DNA of 64,000 nucleotides from Candidatus Tisiphia endosymbiont of Beris chalybata. GTDB taxonomy: Bacteria; Pseudomonadota; Alphaproteobacteria; Rickettsiales; Rickettsiaceae. Shown one piece after another: positions 18,265 through 27,010 of this stretch. Position 1 is the stretch's first letter. Each line of letters begins with the position of its first letter. Location of the stretch: positions 1,488,001 to 1,552,000 of the forward strand of contig NZ_OZ032159.1 of NCBI RefSeq assembly GCF_964026555.1, written 5' to 3'. Both the position numbers and the translations under genes were made by a program. The notes beneath the pieces were generated by a model. That model made no database searches and had not been told where the DNA came from. It worked only from the letters and a program-made list of their open reading frames with translations.

Positions 18265-18815
18265 TCACCCTCTATTTCAGTAAAATGAATTTTGGATTCA
18301 GATATAGTAGCAAATTGTCTAGAAATAAGATAAATCAATGCCAGGCCTACCGAGAAGGTAGCAAATCCTACAACAATAGCAGTCAACATTAATACTTGCG
18401 GAACTGGGCTTGAGTATTGATAATTATACGAGCCATTACCAATATTTGGAGTGCTAGTTGAAGGTTGCTGATAGTTTAAGCTGTTATTATTGTGAGCTGC
18501 AGCATTATTATCTAAGCTTTTTGCTGTTGATTGAACTCCATATTCTGCTTGTGGGGCGGGGTCTATATAGTGATCAAAACTACGTTCAATGGGTATAATG
18601 CCTCCATTAACTTTACCTAAAATAAGATAAAAAATTAATACAGAGCTTTGCATTATGTTGAGCCCTATAATTTTATGGACATAATTATCGCTAGTGAGCA
18701 TTATAAATAAGCCAGCCGTTAAGACTAATAAGGCCAGAAAATACAAACTTTTTGATAAATATAGCGTCTCTAGAAACATTATCATTAACTCAAGAATATT
18801 AGGTTCTGTAAACAT
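18261..18815 (-). CDS. mrpC: MrpC/NuoK-like subunit with long low-complexity loop
   Basis: 184 aa. MrpC is a three-helix NuoK-like subunit of Mrp antiporters. Helix 1 (FLALLVLTAGLFIMLTS), helix 2 (IIGLNIMQSSVLIFYLILG) and helix 3 (VPQVLMLTAIVVGFATFSVGLALIYLI) match, including the 'DP.PQALVLTAIVI' motif before helix 3. That motif looks duplicated and split: 'YIDPAPQAEYG', then about 45 Asn/Ser/Gln-rich residues, then 'SPVPQVLMLTAIVVG'. The family is usually about 110-130 aa, so the loop is an expansion. The first codons (MFTEPN) come from a fragment of the PE-5 repeat. The true start may be the ATG at 18785 or 18779. It heads the mrp cluster. Confidence 0.75.
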   Translation of the reverse strand: MFTEPNILELMIMFLETLYLSKSLYFLALLVLTAGLFIMLTSDNYVHKIIGLNIMQSSVLIFYLILGKVNGGIIPIERSFDHYIDPAPQAEYGVQSTAKSLDNNAAAHNNNSLNYQQPSTSTPNIGNGSYNYQYSSPVPQVLMLTAIVVGFATFSVGLALIYLISRQFATISESKIHFTEIEGE

Positions 18816-18821
18816 TTCTAT

Positions 18822-18896
18822 CTAGGTTCTGTGAAGGTTTCTAGGTAATGAGTAGATTTATACTGCTCATTACCTAGAAACCTTCACAGAACCTAG
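18822..18896. terminator. 34-bp near-perfect hairpin (PE-5) between virB9 and mrpC
   Basis: Left arm 18822-18855 and right arm 18863-18896 are reverse complements at 33 of 34 positions around a 7-base loop. The arms begin CTAGGTTCTGTGAAGG and end CCTTCACAGAACCTAG. It fills the gap after virB9 and before the mrp genes and would be an extremely stable stem-loop, able to end transcription from either side. Related copies are at 38303-38446 and, as a 16-base fragment, at 60313-60328. Confidence 0.7.
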
Positions 18897-18908
18897 CTCT
18901 TCTTCAAG

Positions 18909-19658
18909 TTAATATGGCTTAAATGCTTCATTATAAACACAAACTATTTTTTTGCCTAAGCGTATTGATAATTTGTGGAATACTTGCTCAACAATGACCA
19001 TATTGGCATTGTCTTGTGCCAAGCGGTAATTTACCATAGATTCTCTTAAAGCATCATCGACTGCAAAAATGGCAGGTAATTCAGCGTTTTTATCTCTAAA
19101 TTGCAAATAAGTATATATCCCATCATCAAAAATTTTAATTGGCGCGATTGATTCATTACCACTAATGGAATAATTAAAATTATATTTTTCAGGATGCCCT
19201 AAATCAGGGCTAGAGGAGGAAGAGGCCGTATAATTTTGTAAATAATCCCCCGCTTTGTCATCATCTGGATAAATAAATCTTAAATTAAATACCATTTCTG
19301 GATCTCTCATGTCCAAAGTTTCTGCTGCATATAATTCAAAAAAATAGGTTCTTTTATTAGTAATAATAGTCATGTTAGTGGTAGCATCTTGCTCTATGGG
19401 CTTAATAAAAATCCTATTCCCAGCTGGTACTATCTGCCAAGAAGTAGTATCCCCCATAGAGATGCTCGCTACTTCTTCGTCTTTGGCTAATTCTATACTA
19501 GCTTGATATCCATAATAACCAGTAAATTTGAATACATCATCAGGGTTATATACCATGACCCTGATCCTGCTATCTACAGGCATTGGTCTAGATTCTCTTA
19601 CTGCTAATACAGTATTGACAAAAAATATTAACGTAAAAAATACTATTAGCTTCTTCAT
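18909..19658 (-). CDS. virB9: VirB9-family T4SS outer-membrane core protein
   Basis: 249 aa. VirB9 forms the outer-membrane-proximal core of the type IV secretion channel with VirB7 and VirB10. A cleavable signal peptide (MKKLIVFFTLIFFVNTVLA) is followed by the N-terminal domain ('DSRIRVMVYNPDDVFKFTGYYGYQASIEL', 'WQIVPAGNRIFIKPIEQDATTNMTIIT', 'YFFEL') and the C-terminal beta-sandwich ('YNFNYSISG', 'APIKIFDDGIYTYLQF', 'LPAIFAVD', 'RLGKKIVCVYNEAF'), so both domains are present. It starts directly after the virB8 stop. No virB10, virB11 or virD4 follows, so the secretion genes are split into islands, as known in Rickettsiales. Confidence 0.94.
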   Translation of the reverse strand: MKKLIVFFTLIFFVNTVLAVRESRPMPVDSRIRVMVYNPDDVFKFTGYYGYQASIELAKDEEVASISMGDTTSWQIVPAGNRIFIKPIEQDATTNMTIITNKRTYFFELYAAETLDMRDPEMVFNLRFIYPDDDKAGDYLQNYTASSSSSPDLGHPEKYNFNYSISGNESIAPIKIFDDGIYTYLQFRDKNAELPAIFAVDDALRESMVNYRLAQDNANMVIVEQVFHKLSIRLGKKIVCVYNEAFKPY

Positions 19659-20354
19659 TTATTTATTACTTTTATCTTCTATTAACTTTAACTTATAGCT
19701 AGTAACAACAAAATTAAATTTTGAGTTTGGGGGTAGATGTATATTTATTGGATCTATTTCAAAGTTGATCATGGCCTGCCATACCATATTTTCTAAAATT
19801 TCATTTGAAATATTTTTAACTAACGAAGTAAACTTAACTTCCACTTTATTATTTTTATGATAAGTAACTGATCCTATTTCAATAGAACGTCTAAAATTTT
19901 TCTGATAGCGCATTACTGGTGATATCGGATTGTCAATATTCATAAAATTAACAAATTGTAGAAAAACTATACGCGTAGAGTTGCTCTGGATAAACTGAAA
20001 CTGCGAACGTAGTAAGTCATAATCATATGACTCCCGATGTATTAGATAGTTTCTCAGCATAATATCCGCAATAGAACTCAGAGGATCATTCTTGACATCT
20101 TTCGCATTGGTTATTGTAGCATTGTTAAATGTTTCAGAAGCAATGGCATATCTCACTTGGCGTTCTATGGGTAGTAAATTATTTAAACTAATACCTATCA
20201 CTATAAATAATATTAATACTATACTAGAGAAGAATAGTAATACTGTCCTCTGTACAAGAGGGTATAGATAAGTAACATTATACCATTCCCTGGAATCAAC
20301 GAAATATTGACCAGATTTAATGTAATCCTGTACCGAACTTAATAGCTTATCCAT
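19659..20354 (-). CDS. virB8: VirB8-family T4SS inner-membrane protein
   Basis: 231 aa. VirB8 is a bitopic assembly factor of the type IV secretion system. A short cytoplasmic N-terminus ends in one membrane helix at about residues 35-58 (VLLFFSSIVLILFIVIGISL). The periplasmic NTF2-like domain follows, with 'LIHRESYDYDLLRSQFQFIQSNSTRIVFLQFVNFMNIDNPISPVMRY' and 'VTYHKNNKVEVKFTSLVKN'. It abuts virB9 with no gap. Rickettsia has more than one virB8/virB9; which copy this corresponds to is not clear. Confidence 0.92.
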   Translation of the reverse strand: MDKLLSSVQDYIKSGQYFVDSREWYNVTYLYPLVQRTVLLFFSSIVLILFIVIGISLNNLLPIERQVRYAIASETFNNATITNAKDVKNDPLSSIADIMLRNYLIHRESYDYDLLRSQFQFIQSNSTRIVFLQFVNFMNIDNPISPVMRYQKNFRRSIEIGSVTYHKNNKVEVKFTSLVKNISNEILENMVWQAMINFEIDPINIHLPPNSKFNFVVTSYKLKLIEDKSNK

Positions 20355-20380
20355 TATATTAAAACTTCTCTAATGTCTGC

Positions 20381-21490
20381 TTAATCTATTTGCTTTGTTT
20401 CTTCTATTCCATCTATAGGATTTTCGGGCTCATTTTGATTATTATTACCTTTATTTTCTTCTAAATTAAACTCTAGCAGATTAATTGCTCCTATGTAAAT
20501 CCCTTGCTTAGAAAAATTAATATCGAGTTTTATTTTTTCTTGTGGAGCTAATTGGTCTCCTTCAGCCTTAACTATTGATGATGGTCTGACATTAGCTGCT
20601 TGCTCAATTATTATTTTAAGGATTTTTTTAGGCAATAGCAAATTGCTCGGGATTAATGCTTGAATCACATTATGGTAATTAGTTAATTCAAAAGATAACT
20701 TCCCAGTAGGTAATTTAGTATCTGTAAGTTTCAAGCCTCCGGTTAAATATATCTGTGCATTATCATCACAGTTAAGTTGCAGGTGATTAATATCTAAACT
20801 TTTGAGAGTGTCTACCTTAGTATGTTCATCCTCCAAAATATTGGTAAGTATAGAAAAGTTAAGAGCTGCTTTTTTAAAATTAAAAAAATCGTTTAAAGCA
20901 GAATATACTAAACCTACTTGTAATAAGATATCGTGTCCGCTGGTTGCCTTAATTTGGCTAATTAAAAAATATAAATCGGCAATATTAGCAATTTCTTTAT
21001 CTGTATGGGTGATAGATAATAATTTATTATTTATTTGCAACAATTTTATCATCGATTGCAAACGGTCTGTATTTAAGAACTGATATATAGGCTTATTAAA
21101 TTTAACCAATGCTGTAATAGGATCGATTGGTTTTACGATATATTCAAGCTTATTTTGCTCAATATTCTCTACTTGTATAATATCTTTAGCTAAAACCACC
21201 TTGGCTTTTTTAAAACTCAAATCCAGAATGAAAGTTATTTGATCGGTAGTTATTTCCTTCGAATTAATATGGTCAATAAACTTTATGGTTGGTGCAGTTA
21301 GAAGAATTTGTAAACGTCCAGGGAAACCTGAGACTTTGATTTGTTTATAAGATAGTTTGATATTATCTGTTTCTGAATTGTTTATTGCAGTTGCAATGTT
21401 GCCTTTAATAATATGGGCAGTAGCAAACCACGCTACACTATATAATAAAAATGTAAAAAATAAAATTTTACGAATCACTGTGATACTCAA
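20381..21490 (-). CDS. DUF2125-family protein, probably membrane-anchored
   Basis: 369 aa. An N-terminal membrane anchor (ILFFTFLLYSVAWFATAHII) is followed by a beta-rich domain with the DUF2125 opening 'IKVSGFPGRLQILLTAPTIKF'. The family is common in alphaproteobacteria and has no known biochemical role; an envelope function is inferred from the anchor. The frame starts at a TTG (21490) that directly follows the fdx stop codon, which suggests coupling with the Fe-S genes. A second, longer protein of the same type is at 33796. The C-terminal 30 residues are Asn/Glu-rich and look disordered. Confidence 0.75.
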   Translation of the reverse strand: MSITVIRKILFFTFLLYSVAWFATAHIIKGNIATAINNSETDNIKLSYKQIKVSGFPGRLQILLTAPTIKFIDHINSKEITTDQITFILDLSFKKAKVVLAKDIIQVENIEQNKLEYIVKPIDPITALVKFNKPIYQFLNTDRLQSMIKLLQINNKLLSITHTDKEIANIADLYFLISQIKATSGHDILLQVGLVYSALNDFFNFKKAALNFSILTNILEDEHTKVDTLKSLDINHLQLNCDDNAQIYLTGGLKLTDTKLPTGKLSFELTNYHNVIQALIPSNLLLPKKILKIIIEQAANVRPSSIVKAEGDQLAPQEKIKLDINFSKQGIYIGAINLLEFNLEENKGNNNQNEPENPIDGIEETKQID

Positions 21491-21823
21491 TTATAAATTA
21501 ATATTACGGGTAGAAGAGGGTAAGAAAACCCTTAAACCATCGAGTTCTTCATTAATAATAATCTGACACCCTAACCTGGAAGTATGGGTAAGACCAAAAG
21601 CTAAGTCAAGCATATCTTCCTCTGCTTCTGAAGGATTTTTTAATTTGTTGTAAAATGCCTCATCTATAATCACATGACAGGTTGCACATGCTAAGGATCC
21701 TTCGCAGGCGCCTTCAAGATCTATATCATTTTGGTGAGCAATTTCTAAAATAGACAGCCCTAAAGGTGCCTCCACTATTTTTTCTGCACCTTCTTTATCA
21801 AGCACGAAAATCACTTTTGGCAT
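21491..21823 (-). CDS. fdx: Isc-type 2Fe-2S ferredoxin
   Basis: 110 aa adrenodoxin-like ferredoxin, electron donor in iron-sulfur cluster assembly. Cluster cysteines are visible in '[14 protein letters not shown]' (C-x5-C-x2-C) and in 'SRLGCQI'. The intervening '[17 protein letters not shown]' is typical of the Isc ferredoxin group. It follows hscA by 44 bp on the same strand, completing the hscB-hscA-fdx order. iscS, iscU and iscA are not in the window. Confidence 0.95.
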   Translation of the reverse strand: MPKVIFVLDKEGAEKIVEAPLGLSILEIAHQNDIDLEGACEGSLACATCHVIIDEAFYNKLKNPSEAEEDMLDLAFGLTHTSRLGCQIIINEELDGLRVFLPSSTRNINL

Positions 21824-21867
21824 TAATTATTTTCCTCAACTATTTTTTGACTTATGCAGAAAGTATA

Positions 21868-23673
21868 TTATATATCTTCAATATGCTTACCTTTCAATAG
21901 ATCTTCAATAACATTATTTAATCTATGGGAGATTATTGGTTCGGTAATCATCTCAAAATTTTGACGTAATCCTATAATGTAATTACGGTCATTTGACTTT
22001 AAGGATTCTCTAAAAACATGAATAGCCTGGCTAATTTTTTCTATTTTTTCTGCTTCAAGCAAGCTTCCTATTTCTTGAATTGCCTTCTCTATATTATATA
22101 TTAAAGACTCAGAATGTATTATGGTTTCTTGCAATAATTTCCTATTATGATCTTCTGACGCATTTTGATAGGCATTTTCTAGAATTTTAGTAATTTCATC
22201 TTCACTTAAACCATAACTCGGTTTTACAGAAATAGTGTGGGAGACCCCACTATTTTTTTCTAAAGCTGCTATCGATAATATCCCATCAGCATCAATAGAA
22301 AATGTTACTTCAGTTCTTACTCCTCCTGCCTTCATTAAAGGTAGTTCTAGCTCGTATCTTGCTAGAGACCTACAATCTGTTGCCATTTCTCTTTCCCCTT
22401 GCACTATATGCAATTTCATAAAGTGCTGGTTATCCACAGAAGTGGTAAATTCTTTGGTGATAGATATCGGTATAGGGGTATTACGCAGGATAAGCTTTTC
22501 TGTAATACCGCCATTTAGTTCAATACCTAGTGATAAAGGTACAACATCTATTAATAAGGAATTAATATTTGCAGTAGTCAAATTTTCTGCCTGCAAAGCT
22601 GCTCCCCAGGCTATTGCTTTATCAGGATTAATATCAGAAAAAATAACAGTATTAAATGTTTGTTCTAAAATTTTATTAATCAAAGGTATACGAGTTGAGC
22701 CCCCAACAAGAATAATGCCAGAAAGATTAATCTTTCCAGCATCTTGTAAAGTATCTAGAGTAATATTTATGGTTCTTTGCACTAAGGGCAATATTAAATG
22801 CTCAAAATTTTCGCGATTTAATTCTAAGGTTTTGCCCTCCAATACTCCACTAAATTGATCATGGAAACTGAGTGTTTCTTTAGCGGTTTTTGCCAGGTTC
22901 ATTAATTCTTGGCACTCTGCTAGTTTATATTTATTACAAAAATAGTGCATCACTAAATGATCAATGTCATCGCCTCCTAAAACATTATCTCCCCCTGTGG
23001 CAATAACTTGTAATACGCCGGTTTGCATGTGCAAAATTGATACATCAAAAGTGCCGCCTCCTAGGTCATATACTAAATAACACCCTTCCGTTTTCTTATT
23101 TAAACGATAAGCATAAGCCGCAGCTGTGGGCTCAGCAATTAACCTTAACACCTCAAACCCAGCAATTTTTGCTGCCAATATTACTTCCCCTCGTGCCGCA
23201 TCATTAAAATGAGCAGGGACAGTAATGACTGCTTTATTAATTTCGCAATTTAATTTGCTAATAGCTTGTTTTTTTAAATAAATAAATATTTGGGCTGCTA
23301 ATTCGGGTATAGTCATGGATTGACCCGCAAATTTAATACGTAAAGTTTTTCCGTCTAAATCAAGATACTCCTTGACCAACCCAAAGAGCGATGGATTAGC
23401 TTCTAAATCAGGAAGTTTTTTACCAAATAATCTTTTGATCGAATGAATATTCCTTATTGTTTTGCTACTGGCCTCCCCAATAATAAATTCCCCCGCATGA
23501 AATCCTATAATTGATGGGATAAGCTCTCTAGATTTCTCATCTGCAATCACCTTTGGGACTTGTCCTTGAGAAAACGCCAGTAACGAATTTGTGGTCCCAA
23601 AATCAATTCCTACTGCTAGATGCTTATTATCCTCTTGCTGCGTCCCCGGCTCACTAATTTCTACTATTTGCAT
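21868..23673 (-). CDS. hscA: Fe-S assembly Hsp70 chaperone HscA
   Basis: 601 aa, a specialised Hsp70 that, with HscB, helps release Fe-S clusters from IscU. The nucleotide-binding domain shows 'AVGIDFGTTNSLLAF' (phosphate 1), 'VYDLGGGTFDVSIL' (phosphate 2) and 'GIILVGGSTRIPLI' (adenosine). The substrate-binding domain has 'DVVPLSLGIELNGGITEKLILRNTPIP' and ends in a helical lid. Shorter than DnaK (about 640 aa) and lacking its C-terminal tail, as usual for HscA. Its start overlaps the hscB stop by 10 bp. Confidence 0.96.
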   Translation of the reverse strand: MQIVEISEPGTQQEDNKHLAVGIDFGTTNSLLAFSQGQVPKVIADEKSRELIPSIIGFHAGEFIIGEASSKTIRNIHSIKRLFGKKLPDLEANPSLFGLVKEYLDLDGKTLRIKFAGQSMTIPELAAQIFIYLKKQAISKLNCEINKAVITVPAHFNDAARGEVILAAKIAGFEVLRLIAEPTAAAYAYRLNKKTEGCYLVYDLGGGTFDVSILHMQTGVLQVIATGGDNVLGGDDIDHLVMHYFCNKYKLAECQELMNLAKTAKETLSFHDQFSGVLEGKTLELNRENFEHLILPLVQRTINITLDTLQDAGKINLSGIILVGGSTRIPLINKILEQTFNTVIFSDINPDKAIAWGAALQAENLTTANINSLLIDVVPLSLGIELNGGITEKLILRNTPIPISITKEFTTSVDNQHFMKLHIVQGEREMATDCRSLARYELELPLMKAGGVRTEVTFSIDADGILSIAALEKNSGVSHTISVKPSYGLSEDEITKILENAYQNASEDHNRKLLQETIIHSESLIYNIEKAIQEIGSLLEAEKIEKISQAIHVFRESLKSNDRNYIIGLRQNFEMITEPIISHRLNNVIEDLLKGKHIEDI

Positions 23674-24164
23674 GAGTTAATTTTTAATTGGATACTGTTA
23701 ATCAAATTCCTAAGATATTTTAGTTGTATAGTGAAATCAAGAGCAGACTGCATATCGTGATTTCTAAAGGCTACTGTTAAAGATTGAATAAATTGTTGTT
23801 GCTTAAGCATTTTATTTTCTAAAATATATTTTAGCTGCGATAATTCCTGGGTATTTTCGACCAATTCTAAGTTAAGCCATATGTCATTTAATTGTGCCTC
23901 AGTCATTCTTTGCCTGATTTGTGTTTCATTCAGGTGAATATTATTTAAAAGTAAAAGATGTTCAGCACGCATTAAATCATCTTTAAGAACTTGATAAGCT
24001 TTGTTGAGATCAATAGACATAGCTAAATTGTGTTGCTTTTCTTGTATGAGTTTAGTCTTATCTGGATGATACTTTAACTGCATAGCAAAATATTGAACAT
24101 TTAAAGTATTTAAATCAATGTCATATTTTTGTTCTATATCAAGTAATTTAAAATAACTGATCAT
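23664..24164 (-). CDS. hscB: J-domain co-chaperone HscB
   Basis: 166 aa. HscB stimulates the ATPase of HscA and delivers IscU to it. The N-terminal J domain carries the HPD motif in 'LKYHPDKTKL'. The C-terminal three-helix domain (residues about 85-166, 'RMTEAQLNDIWLNLELVENT...') is the IscU-binding part. First gene of the hscB-hscA-fdx unit, with a 10-bp overlap into hscA. Confidence 0.93.
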   Translation of the reverse strand: MISYFKLLDIEQKYDIDLNTLNVQYFAMQLKYHPDKTKLIQEKQHNLAMSIDLNKAYQVLKDDLMRAEHLLLLNNIHLNETQIRQRMTEAQLNDIWLNLELVENTQELSQLKYILENKMLKQQQFIQSLTVAFRNHDMQSALDFTIQLKYLRNLINSIQLKINSCK

Positions 24165-24339
24165 ATCACTATATTCTTACTATAGAATCGAGGTTATTAT
24201 ATACTAAAAAATAATTAAATGTTAGAAAAACATTCTGAAGATTAAGTGGAGATCTTCTAATATTTCTCCACTGCAAGAGTGAAATTGTCATGCTGATTCA
24301 TACGTAGAGTATGGACTCAGTATGATCGCTACAAAAGAT

Positions 24340-25437
24340 TCAAAGCGTCCTGTCCTCTATTATAGTAGGTAAAGTTTTAGGCTCAAAAGATATAAGATCA
24401 GGTGAATGCTTGAGGCATTGGACCTTATCAGGCAGATCTAGGTATGCTGCTATAGCTAAAAATAACCCTAAATGATGTTCTGGATCTACTAAAGTTGCTA
24501 AGTCTTCATAAATTTTTAAAGGCGGCATTGGGAAAAATCTGTGATATAATTCTACAATCTCAAACGTCGGATTGGCTATGAAAGCATCTTTAAGCATTTG
24601 AATATCAAGATTTTGCTTACTAGAATAATTTAATGTTAAATAAAGACGCAACGCTTCATAATAGGAAGGTACTATAGTTAAAGCGATTTCTAGATAATAG
24701 ATGGCCTTTTTAATATCTTTCTCATCTAACATATTCTGTGCGGCGAGCGTGTAATAATAGGCTAATTTATTTTTTATCGGTTCGAATTTTGTTCGGTTAA
24801 TTCTATTAAACTTACTGGTAATGAAAGTAAGCTTTTCCCATTCGCAAAGCTTAAAATAGCAATCAATCAAAATCTCTAAGGTATTTATATCATACTCATT
24901 TAAATAAAAAGAGCGGATAGCATAATTTTCAGCTTCTTGATACATTCCCTTTTGATAAAAAATTTGTGCTAATCTTTGAGGGGCAAAACCAGGAGATAAT
25001 TTTTGTTCTAGTTCTTGCAAATATTTTATTTGTTGTTCTGGATCTTCTTCGGTTTCAGCTAGAAGTAAAGTATAGAAAATTTGATTATCACCTTTGAGAG
25101 GAGATTTTATTCTTTTAATAAAATTTCGGGTCTTTGCTTTATCCCCTATAATAAATGCGCCCATAGCTTTCATCAGCTGCTCAGTAGTATTATGAGCTTG
25201 GCGCATTAGGAAGCGAGTCTTAATATGTAAGGGGATGTCGAGGATTAAAAATATAATCTTGAGGGCACTAAAACTAATAATCGCCGATAGTATATATATC
25301 ACAATAAAAGTAAAAAAAGTGCTTTCTATATGATAATCATAGACGTTGATCGTTAATATTGAATCAAGCTGATTTAATAGGGAAAACCCCAAATATAATA
25401 ATAGAAATATGATACAAATTATTAACAGCCTAATCAT
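24340..25437 (-). CDS. hemY: HemY-like membrane TPR protein
   Basis: 365 aa. The N-terminal HemY_N domain has two membrane helices (about residues 2-20 and 40-66) and the linker 'LDIPLHIKTRFLMRQAHNTTEQLMKAMGAFIIGDKAKTRNFIKR'. Behind it come TPR-like helical repeats ('RLAQIFYQKGMYQEAENYAIRSFYLNEYDINTLEILIDCYFKLCEWEKL'). In many proteobacteria it sits with hemD; its exact role in heme biosynthesis is unsettled. It overlaps the upstream mitofilin-like gene by 8 bp and ends the lpd-hemD-mitofilin-hemY run. Confidence 0.88.
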   Translation of the reverse strand: MIRLLIICIIFLLLYLGFSLLNQLDSILTINVYDYHIESTFFTFIVIYILSAIISFSALKIIFLILDIPLHIKTRFLMRQAHNTTEQLMKAMGAFIIGDKAKTRNFIKRIKSPLKGDNQIFYTLLLAETEEDPEQQIKYLQELEQKLSPGFAPQRLAQIFYQKGMYQEAENYAIRSFYLNEYDINTLEILIDCYFKLCEWEKLTFITSKFNRINRTKFEPIKNKLAYYYTLAAQNMLDEKDIKKAIYYLEIALTIVPSYYEALRLYLTLNYSSKQNLDIQMLKDAFIANPTFEIVELYHRFFPMPPLKIYEDLATLVDPEHHLGLFLAIAAYLDLPDKVQCLKHSPDLISFEPKTLPTIIEDRTL

Positions 25438-26215
25438 TAGTTTGCTCTATAAATTTTTGTTGGAATTTTTGGGAATAAAAATAATTAATCAAAAAATCTA
25501 ACTGCGTCATTATTCTATGTTTTAAAATTTCTTGATCTTTATGGAGCAAGGTTGTTCTTTCTACCTTAATAAATTTTTCTAGCCAACAAGTATAGAGAGG
25601 GAAAATTTTCTCTATCTTTGCATTGTTATTAAATAAATAATGTTCATGATAATTTAATAATTCTTCTAGGATATTTTGAATGTCTGGCGGTAATTCTATC
25701 TCCTGGATTTTATATATTTGCTCCCTATAATGTTTACCCTGTAAAAAATTTGCGGTGAGAAGATTTATAGTCATTAAATAATTACGGTAATCATTTTGAA
25801 AGGTGGAAACCGATTTGGTATTCTTATGGGGTAAGCTATTAGGGGAGTTTGCTGATAAATCGGGAGCTTTAATTAGTTCATCTCTGTGAAGAGTATTTTG
25901 GTGTTCATTAATGTTTTGTAAATGCCCTGAATAAGGAGCTATTACTGCTTCTACTATATTAGTGCCTAATGTTGAATTATTATAATTGTCTGCCAGTTTT
26001 GGAGTAGGGGTTAGTTTTTGGGCCGTAGAATCTGGAACAATGTCTTGCTCAGCAGTTTCATTTGTAGAATTGTGTGTTTCAATAATCCTAAATACCCCTA
26101 ACTGATAAAAAGCCATATAGCCTATAGCAATAGTAAATACCATAATAAGAATTACTGTAAAAATAATAGGGCTATTGCGACGAACCTTTAACACTTCATT
26201 CTCAGCCTTGTTCAT
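25430..26215 (-). CDS. Mitofilin/Mic60-like membrane protein (COG4223 type)
   Basis: 261 aa. One N-terminal membrane helix (residues about 17-37, IIFTVILIMVFTIAIGYMAFY), a poorly conserved periplasmic linker, and a C-terminal helical domain. Its place between hemD and hemY is the standard alphaproteobacterial position of COG4223 proteins, the bacterial relatives of mitochondrial Mic60, which shape inner-membrane invaginations. The protein is short for the family (often over 350 aa), as in other Rickettsiales. The identification rests mostly on gene order and architecture. Confidence 0.6.
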   Translation of the reverse strand: MNKAENEVLKVRRNSPIIFTVILIMVFTIAIGYMAFYQLGVFRIIETHNSTNETAEQDIVPDSTAQKLTPTPKLADNYNNSTLGTNIVEAVIAPYSGHLQNINEHQNTLHRDELIKAPDLSANSPNSLPHKNTKSVSTFQNDYRNYLMTINLLTANFLQGKHYREQIYKIQEIELPPDIQNILEELLNYHEHYLFNNNAKIEKIFPLYTCWLEKFIKVERTTLLHKDQEILKHRIMTQLDFLINYFYSQKFQQKFIEQTND

Positions 26216-26239
26216 TATTCCTCTTAATTATTCAAGATA

Positions 26240-26998
26240 TTAGATGTTTTTGCCCGGCATACTACCGCACTGCGAGGTTAATAATGTTAACATTTCTTCG
26301 GGCTGCCCTCCATTACAATAAATCACATTTTTTGTAAAAAATCTAATAATAGTTGCCACTTTTTCACTGATAGTAATAACTTTAGTAGAAAAAAACAATT
26401 CTAATAAATTATTTTGCTTTAATAAGGTAACAAGAGTTTTAGCACTGTTCTGTGAATATAATAAAATATAATCCACTCCTTTTTTGATTTCTTCTATGTG
26501 GTGCAAGGTATTAGCATATTGGACTTCATAAATAATTTGTCGCTTAATGGCGCTAGGTAAATCTTGAGTGATTTCATTAGAGGACAGATATATGCTTTGT
26601 TTATAAAGCTGCGGGGGGATATTTTCTATCAACTCTTGTATATTTTGAGCCTTATAAGCTATGGTAAAATTATGTTGCCCCAGAATTATATTAGAAGAGT
26701 CCCCTACCACCCAAATTTTTTTAATGGGATTTTGATGCTGTAAGTTTGGCTGTTGGTTAAACTGTGAAACAAAAAGTTTAGTGGCCACTTTACTAGTAAT
26801 AATTATGTTATTATAATCGTATAAAATAGCAGAGTTAAAACCTAATTCTCTATATTTTATTAAGGGAGAACAAATATATTTAAATTTTGGCCTTTGATTG
26901 AGCAGCTGCTCTTTATCCGAAGCAAAATTCTTACTCTCTAACATTCTAATAATATCATCATTATCTTCAGCGCTTCTGGTTAATAATACAGATTTCAT
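26240..26998 (-). CDS. hemD: Uroporphyrinogen-III synthase
   Basis: 252 aa. HemD closes and rearranges hydroxymethylbilane to uroporphyrinogen III in heme synthesis. The family is weakly conserved. Supporting features are the N-terminal 'VLLTRSAEDNDDIIRMLE', the central 'IIITSKVATKLFVSQF' (the 'LIFTSANAV' position), 'IYLSSNEITQDLP' and 'VDYILLYSQNSAKTLVTLL' (the 'tSp.sa..l' motif). The order hemD, mitofilin-like, hemY matches many alphaproteobacteria. It starts 12 bp after the lpd stop, so transcription from the lpd side is likely. Confidence 0.85.
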   Translation of the reverse strand: MKSVLLTRSAEDNDDIIRMLESKNFASDKEQLLNQRPKFKYICSPLIKYRELGFNSAILYDYNNIIITSKVATKLFVSQFNQQPNLQHQNPIKKIWVVGDSSNIILGQHNFTIAYKAQNIQELIENIPPQLYKQSIYLSSNEITQDLPSAIKRQIIYEVQYANTLHHIEEIKKGVDYILLYSQNSAKTLVTLLKQNNLLELFFSTKVITISEKVATIIRFFTKNVIYCNGGQPEEMLTLLTSQCGSMPGKNI

Positions 26999-27010
26999 AA
27001 TTTCGAGATT

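Noticed and set aside
22235-22858. 207-codon open frame antisense to hscA
   Set aside because: It lies wholly within a clear Hsp70 gene on the other strand and shows no motif; long antisense frames are expected opposite conserved genes.
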